NCBI GenBank assembly: GCA_031553755.1
Contig: JAVBKZ010000122.1
Span: 1 to 30,108, forward strand
DNA: 30,108 nt
Origin: JAIRVZ01 sp031553755
Lineage (GTDB): Bacteria; Bacteroidota; Bacteroidia; Bacteroidales; Azobacteroidaceae
Reading direction: 5' to 3'
The translations under genes and the position numbers were made by a program. Each line of letters starts with the position of its first letter. Positions within the stretch are counted from its first letter, which is position 1. Of the stretch, positions 1 through 6,926 are shown in pieces. The notes under the pieces are model-generated. The model worked only from the letters and a program-made list of their open reading frames with translations, did no database searches and had not been told where the DNA came from.

Positions 1-321
1 TCGCAGGAGTCATATCGAAGCATTCGATTGGTAATCAATGCTTTAAAGGTACGAATTCCTGCGGTTTTTTCCAAACAAAATTCAACTTATTTTCCTGGAA
101 ACCAACACTTTAATCATGTTTTGAACGAACTATTGAATAAGATTTATATCAATAGTATGGACAATCTGATTTCTAATGTCGAAATATATACCGTTTCCGG
201 ACAACTGATTTTGAAAACGACAGAAACAACAATTTCAACAAATGGATGGGACAAAGGCGTTTACTTAGTAAAAGTAAATAATAAAGAAAGTGTAGTAACT
301 TCAAAGGTATTGGTTCAGTAA
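1..321 (+). CDS. T9SS C-terminal sorting domain protein, 5' end outside window
   Basis: The reading frame is open from base 1, so the real start probably lies upstream. The TTG at 28 is only the first possible in-window start. About the last 50 residues (178-321) form a type A T9SS sorting domain: VEIYTVSGQLILKTTET, then GWDKGVYLVKV and a basic end. Such domains send outer-membrane-translocated cargo through the type IX secretion machine to the cell surface. The part encoded by 1-170 matches nothing I recognise and reads poorly as a protein, so it could be the tail of a rearranged gene. The sorting domain is about 88% identical at base level to the one ending the next gene (1333-1476). The next gene starts 27 bases downstream, so the two may be co-transcribed. 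Confidence 0.5.
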   Translation, partial: SQESYRSIRLVINALKVRIPAVFSKQNSTYFPGNQHFNHVLNELLNKIYINSMDNLISNVEIYTVSGQLILKTTETTISTNGWDKGVYLVKVNNKESVVTSKVLVQ

Positions 322-348
322 ATTAACAAAACTAAAACATATACTCCA

Positions 349-1476
349 ATGAAAAAAATAATACTTCTTTCAATCTTGTGTGTCAACTTTATTTTTATTG
401 TAAATGCACAATTTACCCGATCTAAATTCGCACAAGAATCCAGAATACTAGAGTTATTCGATAAAACAATAAAGCAACAGACACAACTTCGCAGTACACA
501 AGAAATGGTTCCTTTATGTGTTCGTATTGTATATTATTCGGTAGGATATTCAGGAAATGGAAACGAAGAAATTGTTTTTGATTACAACGAAAAAGGAAAA
601 ATCATTTCAAAAACATGGATAAGTTCATATAGTGATGAAAAAGAACGAATTTTATATGAATACAACGAACAAGGTTACCTGAAATCAATTAAAACTCAGG
701 ATTCTAATGCTTTCCGAGATTGGCGAACAATCGAACAATGGACAGCTAAAACTTTTACAGCTGCCGGAGAATGGTCAGACGTGGATTATAAAGGGCGAGA
801 TGATAATGGGGATCCGAAAGAATCTCGCTGGAAGTATATTTATGGAAATACTGGTCGTCTGTTAGAAATACTCGAAAGGGTTTGGGACGAGAATTATTCA
901 GAATGGATTGATATTGGAATATATACTTACCAATATGATGGCCATGATAATCAAACATTGGAAACTTACCGTAAAATAAATGGGAATGATTATATTAATG
1001 ATTGGAAACGAGAACAAACGTATAAATATGAAGACAATTTAATAAAATCAGAACAAATAACCATATCATACTGGGAAAATAATAATTGGGAAATTGATGA
1101 TTCATGGAAGAATGAATATGAATATAATCCTGATAGAGCAATTTCGCATTGTTATATTTATTATGTTGATTTGGTATCTGGAATACTAAATAATTTTTAT
1201 TCGGAATATGGAGAATATTTTTATGTTATTAAAAATGTCAATACAATAGAAAATATCAAAAAAACGACACCACAACCCATTAGATTTGAAAATAATTGCC
1301 TTTATATACAGGAAACTCCTTCGTCTGTTTTTGTCGAAATATATACCGTTTCCGGACAACTGATTTTGAAAACAACAGAAACAATTATCCCAACAAACGG
1401 ATGGAACAAAGGTGTTTATTTGGTAAAAGTAAATAATAAAGAAAGCGTAATAACTTCAAAAATATTAGTCAAGTAA
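349..1476 (+). CDS. Secreted YD-repeat-like protein with T9SS sorting domain
   Basis: The 375-residue product starts with a Sec signal peptide (MKKIILLSILCVNF, cleavage likely after NAQ near residue 21). The middle (about 60-310) contains repeated strands of the type YEYNEQGYLKSI, YIYGNTGRLLEIL, YTYQYDGHDNQTL and YKYEDNLIKSEQ. These have the Y-x-Y-(D/N)-x-x-G rhythm of YD/RHS-like beta repeats common in Bacteroidota secreted proteins. The last ~55 residues are a T9SS type A sorting domain. Function is unknown; cell-surface location is inferred. The signal region resembles that of the following gene (MKKVILFLILC), suggesting exchange or duplication of cassette ends within this locus. The next gene begins 25 bases downstream. 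Confidence 0.8.
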   Translation: MKKIILLSILCVNFIFIVNAQFTRSKFAQESRILELFDKTIKQQTQLRSTQEMVPLCVRIVYYSVGYSGNGNEEIVFDYNEKGKIISKTWISSYSDEKERILYEYNEQGYLKSIKTQDSNAFRDWRTIEQWTAKTFTAAGEWSDVDYKGRDDNGDPKESRWKYIYGNTGRLLEILERVWDENYSEWIDIGIYTYQYDGHDNQTLETYRKINGNDYINDWKREQTYKYEDNLIKSEQITISYWENNNWEIDDSWKNEYEYNPDRAISHCYIYYVDLVSGILNNFYSEYGEYFYVIKNVNTIENIKKTTPQPIRFENNCLYIQETPSSVFVEIYTVSGQLILKTTETIIPTNGWNKGVYLVKVNNKESVITSKILVK

Positions 1477-1501
1477 ATAAGAAAACCAAAAATATACCCA
1501 A

Positions 1502-3838
1502 ATGAAAAAAGTAATACTCTTCTTAATCTTGTGCATAAGCGTTATTTATGCTACAAACGCACAAAATACATTTACGGTTAGTAACCTCAATGACGAGGGA
1601 ACAGGCTCTTTACGGCAAGCGATAACAGATGCTAATGCAGTAACTACAGGAACAAGAACTATCTCTTTTGGAAGTGACCTAAGCGGTAATATTAATTTGA
1701 TAACACAATTACCAAAAATTACCAAACCTGTAACTATTGATGGAAATTTATCTGTGACAATTAATGCTTCAGGCTTAAAGTTTAAAACGGTTCCGGCTAA
1801 CACAAATAGTTCATTTTTATACTCCGAAAGTATTTATGTATTTCATTTTACGTCAACTGCAGCTAACTCCTATGTGAAAAATTTGAAGATAAGCGGTTTT
1901 AACGACAAATTAGAAAGCGGTGATTATGAAAGCTTTTCCGGTAATTTTTATGGAATATATGCAGAAGGACAACTTACAGCTGATAATTGCGATGTGAGAA
2001 ATAATTCCATATCCTTGAAAACAACCAAGCCGTACGGTAATGGAACTATCAAATGCTATGGATTTTATATACATAGCTATACTAAAGGATATCAAGGGGT
2101 TTTCAATAATTGTACAGCCATTGACAATCATAGTTTTAGTAATCATTATAGCGAATGTTATGGATTTTATGTAGATGTTCCGGGAGGAGGAACATTCAAT
2201 AATTGCAAGGCTGATGGTAATTATGCTTCCTGTGATGGTACGAAAACAGGTTCTTCTAAAGTTTATGGATTTCACTTTTCAATAGGTAAAGGGGATTTTA
2301 ATGATTGTAGCGCTTGCAATAATTATGGAAATGGACAAGGAAATAGTTCCGGATACGCTTGTGGTTTCTATGTCAGTTGGTCGTCTAATACAACGGAAGG
2401 AAATTTCAATAATTGTATTGCAAATAATAACTATGGAAAGATTGATTATCCTATTAACAATGGGGGAATTGCTGTTGCTCGTGGCTTTTATGTAGAAGCA
2501 AAAGGAAATTTTAGGAGTTGTACAGCCAATGGAAATTATGGCAGAGGAACTTCTAATACCTGTGGTGGTTATGGTTTTGAGACATCTATGCAAAGGAGTT
2601 TTTTTAATAACTGTACGGCAAATAACAACTATTCGGTGGCGACCGGAGATATAAAGGCCGGTTATGGCTATGGATTCAACGTATCAGCAGGAGGAGTCTT
2701 CAAAAATTGTACGGCCAATAATAATTATGGACAGGATACTTGGGGACAATCTCTTTCCGACGGTTGGGGCTATGGATTCGGAGTGTCTCGTGGAGGTATT
2801 TTCAGTGAATGTAGTGCCAACAACAATCATGGCAACGATGCCTGCGGACATGGCTTCGATGTGAATGACGGTGGTAGTTTCAGTTACTGCTCTTCCTCTG
2901 CTAACTACTCTTATGGTAGCTATATTGGAGAAGGAAGCGGATTCCGCTTATCTGGAGGAGGAACCTTCAATCATTGTATTTCAGGTTATAATCGCGGTCT
3001 TACACGTGATAAATCGGGTCTTAGTGGAGGTTATGGAATTTATGTTTCCAATAACGAAGTTAATATTTATAATTCAATTCTATACAACAACATAGGTAAC
3101 CCTCCAATACCAAATGTAGATCGCGTTTTTTCCTGTGACATATATATATATCCACAGAAAGCGACTGCAAATATCAAAAATACGGTATATTCTACAATTC
3201 ACGGAAATGTAAATACAATTGGTTGCAGCAGCTTAGATCCTCAATTTAAGCCTTTTACCACAAATGACACACCTGCAGGAAATGCCATTGGAGATACAGC
3301 TTATTTCAAACCTACCAATCCTGCTTCGTTTGATTTTTTACAACCACAGTACATAATATCATCGAGGATTGATGACAAAAACGGGAATATTAATTTTGTC
3401 GGTGACAGTTTGGTAACCAAAGGAGATAACATTGTTTATACCATTATTCCAAACAATGGCTACCAAATAGATCAAGTATTGATTAATGGAGTGAACAATA
3501 TTGAGGCAGTAATCAATGGAACTTACACATTCAACAATATTACCGACGATCACAATATCGTTGTTTCATTTAGACAAGCAAGTGGTATTGATAAAATAAA
3601 AACTTCTGAAACTTATTTGAAAGCATACCCGAATCCGATTATCGGAGATGAAATAACTGTTGAAATCGATGAATCAAAAGCGTTAACTATCAACCGAATC
3701 GATATTTATGACATGATAGGAAAAATCATAAACACATATCCGACAACAGGAAAAATCACAACGATGCCTGTTTCTCAATTACCTAAAGGAGCTTATTTTA
3801 TAAAAGCAGGAACAGAAATTGTAAAGATTATTAAATGA
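1502..3838 (+). CDS. Large secreted right-handed beta-helix protein with T9SS sorting domain
   Basis: The 778-residue product has a signal peptide (MKKVILFLILCISV, ending ATNAQ). Residues ~22-90 (FTVSNLNDEGTGSLRQAI, then ISFGSDLSG and KPVTIDGN) match the usual N-cap of polymorphic or pectin-lyase-like beta-helix surface proteins. Residues ~120-540 hold about ten imperfect rungs with the core F-N-N-C-x-A-x-N-N-Y-G followed by a GYGFxV strand. Asn and Gly are abundant and one Cys recurs per rung. Residues ~615-695 look like a beta repeat of the kind following InlB-type domains (GYQIDQVLINGVNN). The C-terminus from ~705 (YPNPIIGDEITVEI to KGAYFIKAG) is a T9SS sorting domain. A role in adhesion or polysaccharide binding is possible but not shown. 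Confidence 0.85.
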   Translation: MKKVILFLILCISVIYATNAQNTFTVSNLNDEGTGSLRQAITDANAVTTGTRTISFGSDLSGNINLITQLPKITKPVTIDGNLSVTINASGLKFKTVPANTNSSFLYSESIYVFHFTSTAANSYVKNLKISGFNDKLESGDYESFSGNFYGIYAEGQLTADNCDVRNNSISLKTTKPYGNGTIKCYGFYIHSYTKGYQGVFNNCTAIDNHSFSNHYSECYGFYVDVPGGGTFNNCKADGNYASCDGTKTGSSKVYGFHFSIGKGDFNDCSACNNYGNGQGNSSGYACGFYVSWSSNTTEGNFNNCIANNNYGKIDYPINNGGIAVARGFYVEAKGNFRSCTANGNYGRGTSNTCGGYGFETSMQRSFFNNCTANNNYSVATGDIKAGYGYGFNVSAGGVFKNCTANNNYGQDTWGQSLSDGWGYGFGVSRGGIFSECSANNNHGNDACGHGFDVNDGGSFSYCSSSANYSYGSYIGEGSGFRLSGGGTFNHCISGYNRGLTRDKSGLSGGYGIYVSNNEVNIYNSILYNNIGNPPIPNVDRVFSCDIYIYPQKATANIKNTVYSTIHGNVNTIGCSSLDPQFKPFTTNDTPAGNAIGDTAYFKPTNPASFDFLQPQYIISSRIDDKNGNINFVGDSLVTKGDNIVYTIIPNNGYQIDQVLINGVNNIEAVINGTYTFNNITDDHNIVVSFRQASGIDKIKTSETYLKAYPNPIIGDEITVEIDESKALTINRIDIYDMIGKIINTYPTTGKITTMPVSQLPKGAYFIKAGTEIVKIIK

Positions 3839-3952
3839 TACCTAAATCCAATTTTTATTCTATTGGGTATTATCTGTAAGTTTGTGTAAATTTTTAATTT
3901 GAAGTAAGACTTACTAAGTGTAAAATTTAAATTAGTCTTAATCAAATTTTTA

Positions 3953-3960
3953 TATCTTTG
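3953..3960 (+). promoter_or_regulatory. Bacteroidota-type -7 promoter box
   Basis: TATCTTTG matches the TAnnTTTG -7 consensus of the Bacteroidota primary sigma factor. The predicted transcript would start near 3967 and carry a leader of about 300 nt before the lipoprotein gene at 4271. No other -7 match was found between here and the start codon. A -33 element is not clear. Confidence 0.6.
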
Positions 3961-4004
3961 TACCCGAATGAAATTATTTGCCTATGAAATAAAAAGTAAT
4001 TATA

Positions 4005-4217
4005 ATACACACATTTTAAAATATATTTGAAAAAAGCGTTTAGCTTACATTTGGTTTTCTGAAATCTAGACAATTTCAATTGCAACCACAGAGTAAAGCG
4101 ATGACGCTCACGCTGTTTTATGGCGTGGGCTTTACTCGTTGTTTGGTTGCAAGGTAGTCTAGAACCTCAGAAAACAAATAATTTGGAGTTTTGTCCACGC
4201 TTTTTTTATGTGTGTAT
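4005..4217 (+). promoter_or_regulatory. Putative structured 5' leader: ~210-nt nested hairpin
   Basis: Seven nested complementary blocks form one long interrupted hairpin: 4005-4014/4208-4217, 4030-4038/4198-4206, 4054-4062/4167-4175, 4065-4071/4157-4163, 4080-4088/4144-4152, 4091-4099/4129-4137 and 4109-4113/4123-4127. Each is perfectly paired over 5-10 bp, about 58 pairs in total, with small internal loops. The element lies after a -7 box and ends 53 nt before the lipoprotein start, so a cis-acting leader is the simplest reading. The T7 run at 4201-4207 next to a GC stem means it could also be an independent small RNA that terminates there. A fold-back (MITE-like) element is a third option, but no flanking target duplication is evident. 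I know no named RNA family that it matches. Confidence 0.6.
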
Positions 4218-4270
4218 ACGAAAAGTCAGGACAAGAATAAATTCAAAAATGTATAATTAAAAAATATCAT

Positions 4271-5524
4271 ATGAAAACGTTCACACATACAATCACAGTA
4301 TTATTCTTATTATTAAATTTTTATGCTTGTGAAGATAAAGAGAATAAAGAAGATAATGAATCTGAAAGATTAGAAGTTGGAAGTACTAATGTTAATTTTG
4401 GTGCAGATGGAAGTTCTCAAACTGTCAATATTTTTAGCAACCTTTCGTATTGGTCAGTATCATATAACGGAGGAGGATGGCTGCAAGTTTCTCCATCTTC
4501 AGGAAGTAAAAATGGTTCTATTCAAATAACTACAAATAAAAATAGTTCAACAAGTTCTCGCGATGCCGTAATTTCAATATCTGGAGGTTCTCAACGAATC
4601 GTATTAGGTATTTCTCAAAACGGATCTACCAATACAGGAGGAGGAGAATTACCCGCTCCCACAGGTATTAGCGCTTCTAAAAATGGTTCTTCTATCTCTA
4701 TTTCTTGGAATGCTGTTTCCGGAGCTACAAGCTATTTTGTATACAGAAGTAATAGTTCTGATGGAACTTATTCTTCATTAACATCTGTATCGTCAACAAG
4801 TGGTGTAGATGCTTCTCCCATGAATGGAGATAATTATTATAAGGTAAAGGCCTCTAACGGCTCGAAGACAAGTGATTTTAGTAGCTATGCTTATGTTAAT
4901 TACACCACTGGTGGTGGTACAACTAAGCCAAATGTTCCAACAGGTGTTAGAGTCTCAAATGAAGGAAATTCTATCATCCCAATGATTGCGATTAGATGGA
5001 ATAGCGTTTCAGATGCAACAAGTTATAAAGTCTATCGCGGTACAAGTGCTTCAGGAGTATATTCTCAAATTGGTAATACAACAACTAATAATGTCCTAGT
5101 TGACGATAATCCGCGAGAAGGAACTACTTACTATAAAGTAAAAGCAATTAATAGTGCAGGTGAAAGTGATTATAGTGCATATGCTTCTGTTGAATATAAA
5201 GCAAATGATGTTGCTCCTTGCCCTGTTACTTATGGCAGTTGTACAGTGAGTGGCACAACAATAACAATGAGGTGGACAACATCAAACACGACGGGTTGTG
5301 GAGCCCCTACAAAAGCATATTTAAGAGTTAGAAATCCTGATAGCGGTGTATACGTAGATTTACAAACTTTATCAGCAACTGCCACCTCGGCTTCGTTTAC
5401 TTATACTCCATGGGTTGATTCAAATGGGTACGTTTATGTAGGTATAATACTTGAAAATGCCAAAGGAACTTCAGGGGGAACGCCAAAAGTATATGATAAC
5501 AAAGGTAAAAAATGGATAAATTAA
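4271..5524 (+). CDS. BACON and fibronectin type III domain lipoprotein
   Basis: The 417-residue product has a lipoprotein signal (MKTFTHTITVLFLLLNFYAC, lipid Cys at 20), so it is predicted to be membrane-anchored and probably surface-exposed. Residues ~35-110 are a BACON domain: VNFGADGSSQTVNI, WLQVSPSSG, then RDAVISISGGSQ and GISQNG. Two FN3 modules follow at ~127-210 (APTGISASKNGSSISISW) and ~220-308 (PTGVRVSNEG, SYKVYRG, YYKVKAIN). The final ~105 residues are a further beta-rich region with Cys pairs that I cannot name. BACON and FN3 domains often accompany glycan-binding or glycan-cleaving proteins, but no catalytic domain is present here. The gene appears monocistronic, with its own promoter, structured leader and terminator. 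Confidence 0.85.
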   Translation: MKTFTHTITVLFLLLNFYACEDKENKEDNESERLEVGSTNVNFGADGSSQTVNIFSNLSYWSVSYNGGGWLQVSPSSGSKNGSIQITTNKNSSTSSRDAVISISGGSQRIVLGISQNGSTNTGGGELPAPTGISASKNGSSISISWNAVSGATSYFVYRSNSSDGTYSSLTSVSSTSGVDASPMNGDNYYKVKASNGSKTSDFSSYAYVNYTTGGGTTKPNVPTGVRVSNEGNSIIPMIAIRWNSVSDATSYKVYRGTSASGVYSQIGNTTTNNVLVDDNPREGTTYYKVKAINSAGESDYSAYASVEYKANDVAPCPVTYGSCTVSGTTITMRWTTSNTTGCGAPTKAYLRVRNPDSGVYVDLQTLSATATSASFTYTPWVDSNGYVYVGIILENAKGTSGGTPKVYDNKGKKWIN

Positions 5525-5541
5525 TGCAAATTACTTATTAG

Positions 5542-5573
5542 CTCATTCTTAATCCTAAAAAATTGAGAATGAG
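5542..5573 (+). terminator. Hairpin terminator after the BACON lipoprotein
   Basis: CTCATTCT (5542-5549) pairs with AGAATGAG (5566-5573), extended by one GU and one AU pair. An AT-rich tract with TTTT at 5578-5581 follows. It sits 18 bases past the stop codon. Confidence 0.6.
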
Positions 5574-5597
5574 TAAATTTTGCAATATTTAATCACA

Positions 5598-5660
5598 TTA
5601 TTCCCAATCCCACCAAACCCTTGTGTCCAAAGCATCCGGTCCTTGAATGGATACGGATAC
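5598..5660 (-). pseudogene. Remnant of a SusD C-terminus
   Basis: Read on the minus strand, this stretch encodes VSVSIQGPDALDTRVWWDWE and a TAA stop. It is almost identical to the end of the intact SusD gene (ending WWDRE, stop at 6927-6929). Bases 5607-5658 equal 6936-6987 exactly. No upstream SusD sequence is attached: the ATPase gene lies immediately before it, with its stop at 5663-5665. It is either the displaced 3' end of a SusD gene split by insertion or what remains of a tandem paralogue. Confidence 0.75.
5607..5658. repeat. 52-bp direct repeat, copy 1
   Basis: Identical to 6936-6987 over 52 bp, with weaker similarity for about 10 bases on either side. The two copies bracket the ATPase gene and carry the last codons of SusD. 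Confidence 0.9.
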
Positions 5661-5662
5661 TT

Positions 5663-6838
5663 TCAAGTATTTGACATATTGATTATCTTATCTAAGTTTT
5701 TGTAATTTAGCAAGTTGATATTCCCTGCTGTATTTTCAAAAGTGCCGGCATAGATGATTGTTTTGTTATCAATTCTGTTCTCAAACACTTTATTCAAAAC
5801 TTTCAAACCTTTTTCAAAATCAGTATTGAATGTTTGTGCAGATTTGATTTCTATGGCATCAAATAGGTCACCGTATTTCAACAATAGATCAACTTCATTG
5901 CCATGACTATCGCGAAAGAAAAATAAGTTACTCTCTTTGCCCTTGTTATATCGTAATTTCATTGCTTCTGAAACAATAAAATTCTCGAAAAGGTCACCTC
6001 GTTTCTTATCTCTCGACAGTTGTTGAGAAGTTTCTATACCTAACAGATAACATGCTAATCCTGTGTCGGTAAAGTAAAGCTTTGGCGTTTTTATCAGGCG
6101 TTTAGTGTTATTTTCAAAATAAGGAGGTAACAGTGTGATAATATAGGATGTTTGTAGAACTGACAACCACGATTTAATCGTGTTGACAGCCACTCCCACT
6201 TCGTTTGATAATTCGGATGCATTAAACAAATTTCCGGTTCTTCCGGCACATAAACGCAGGAATGTTTGGAATTGCATCATATCCTTTATTTGCAGCAAAT
6301 CGCGTACATCGCGTTCAAGATATGTTTTTACATAATTGGGATAAAGATAAGTCGCTTTGTTTTTGCCTGCATAAATAGCAGGGTAAAACCCATCGAATAA
6401 TAATTCATCCAAGGTTTTCTCGTCTGCTTGTGTTTTGACTTCGGAATACGACATGGGAAGCAATTCAAAAACAGCAGTTCTGCCAGATAAGGATTGTGTG
6501 ATTGTCTTGAGCATGGAAAATTGAGAACTGCCCGACAATACAAACCGCTTATCTGAATTTTCGTCAACTATCCCTTGAATGTATGAAAGTAAAATCGGAA
6601 CATTTTGGACTTCATCCAAAATCATCCCTTGAATATCCTGATTTAAAAATGCAATCGGGTCGTTTGCCGCAAAATTGCGAATGTCAGGATTTTCTAATGA
6701 ATAATAAGAAAGCCCTTTGAATAGGTGTTTAATAAGCGTAGTCTTGCCGGATTGCCGGGGACCCGTTATTGTAATCACAGGAAAATATTTGGCTGTTTCC
6801 TTGATTACAGGTATTATCTCTCTTTCTATAAAACCCAT
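5663..6838 (-). CDS. AAA_14 ATPase with DUF4143 C-terminal domain
   Basis: The 391-residue protein is read from ATG at 6838. An upstream in-frame extension to 6877 would be encoded by the palindrome, so the later start fits family N-termini better (MGFIEREI). Walker A is GPRQSGKT (26-33), Walker B is GMILDEVQ, and a sensor-like LSGSSQ follows. The C-terminal DUF4143 part has a PD-(D/E)XK-like signature: NEVDLLL followed by AIEIKSAQ. These proteins are widespread, often scattered single genes in Bacteroidota with unclear biology; a nucleic-acid-related role is inferred from the nuclease-like motif. The gene lies between SusD and a duplicate of the SusD 3' end, consistent with arrival by insertion. 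It has no obvious link to glycan uptake. Confidence 0.9.
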   Translation of the reverse strand: MGFIEREIIPVIKETAKYFPVITITGPRQSGKTTLIKHLFKGLSYYSLENPDIRNFAANDPIAFLNQDIQGMILDEVQNVPILLSYIQGIVDENSDKRFVLSGSSQFSMLKTITQSLSGRTAVFELLPMSYSEVKTQADEKTLDELLFDGFYPAIYAGKNKATYLYPNYVKTYLERDVRDLLQIKDMMQFQTFLRLCAGRTGNLFNASELSNEVGVAVNTIKSWLSVLQTSYIITLLPPYFENNTKRLIKTPKLYFTDTGLACYLLGIETSQQLSRDKKRGDLFENFIVSEAMKLRYNKGKESNLFFFRDSHGNEVDLLLKYGDLFDAIEIKSAQTFNTDFEKGLKVLNKVFENRIDNKTIIYAGTFENTAGNINLLNYKNLDKIINMSNT

Positions 6839-6881
6839 ATTTGTGTAAATTTGCAATTCAATTGCAAATTTACACAAATAT
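6837..6881. repeat. 45-bp perfect palindrome at the ATPase start
   Basis: Two 22-bp arms (6837-6858 and 6860-6881) are exact reverse complements around a single C at 6859. The inner edge overlaps the ATG of the ATPase gene (6836-6838). In RNA it would form a very stable hairpin on the start codon; in DNA it could be an operator or a recombination end. An operator or autoregulatory site is plausible but unproven. Confidence 0.9.
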
Positions 6882-6926
6882 TATATCTCTCAAAATTTTT
6901 TTTGTTATTTGTAAGACGAACTTATT

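Noticed and set aside
1910..2593. Antisense and alternative-frame open frames across the beta-helix gene
   Set aside because: They mirror the repeats of the real gene, lack starts with context and have low-complexity Ile/Ser-rich products.
4005..4217. 6S RNA or retron msr-msd as identity of the large hairpin
   Set aside because: The long hairpin shape is 6S-like, but no conserved 6S sequence is recognisable; no reverse transcriptase gene is in the window, so a retron is not supported.
4271..5524. Glycoside hydrolase activity for the BACON/FN3 lipoprotein
   Set aside because: Only binding-type beta modules are visible; there is no catalytic domain or acidic catalytic pair in a known context.
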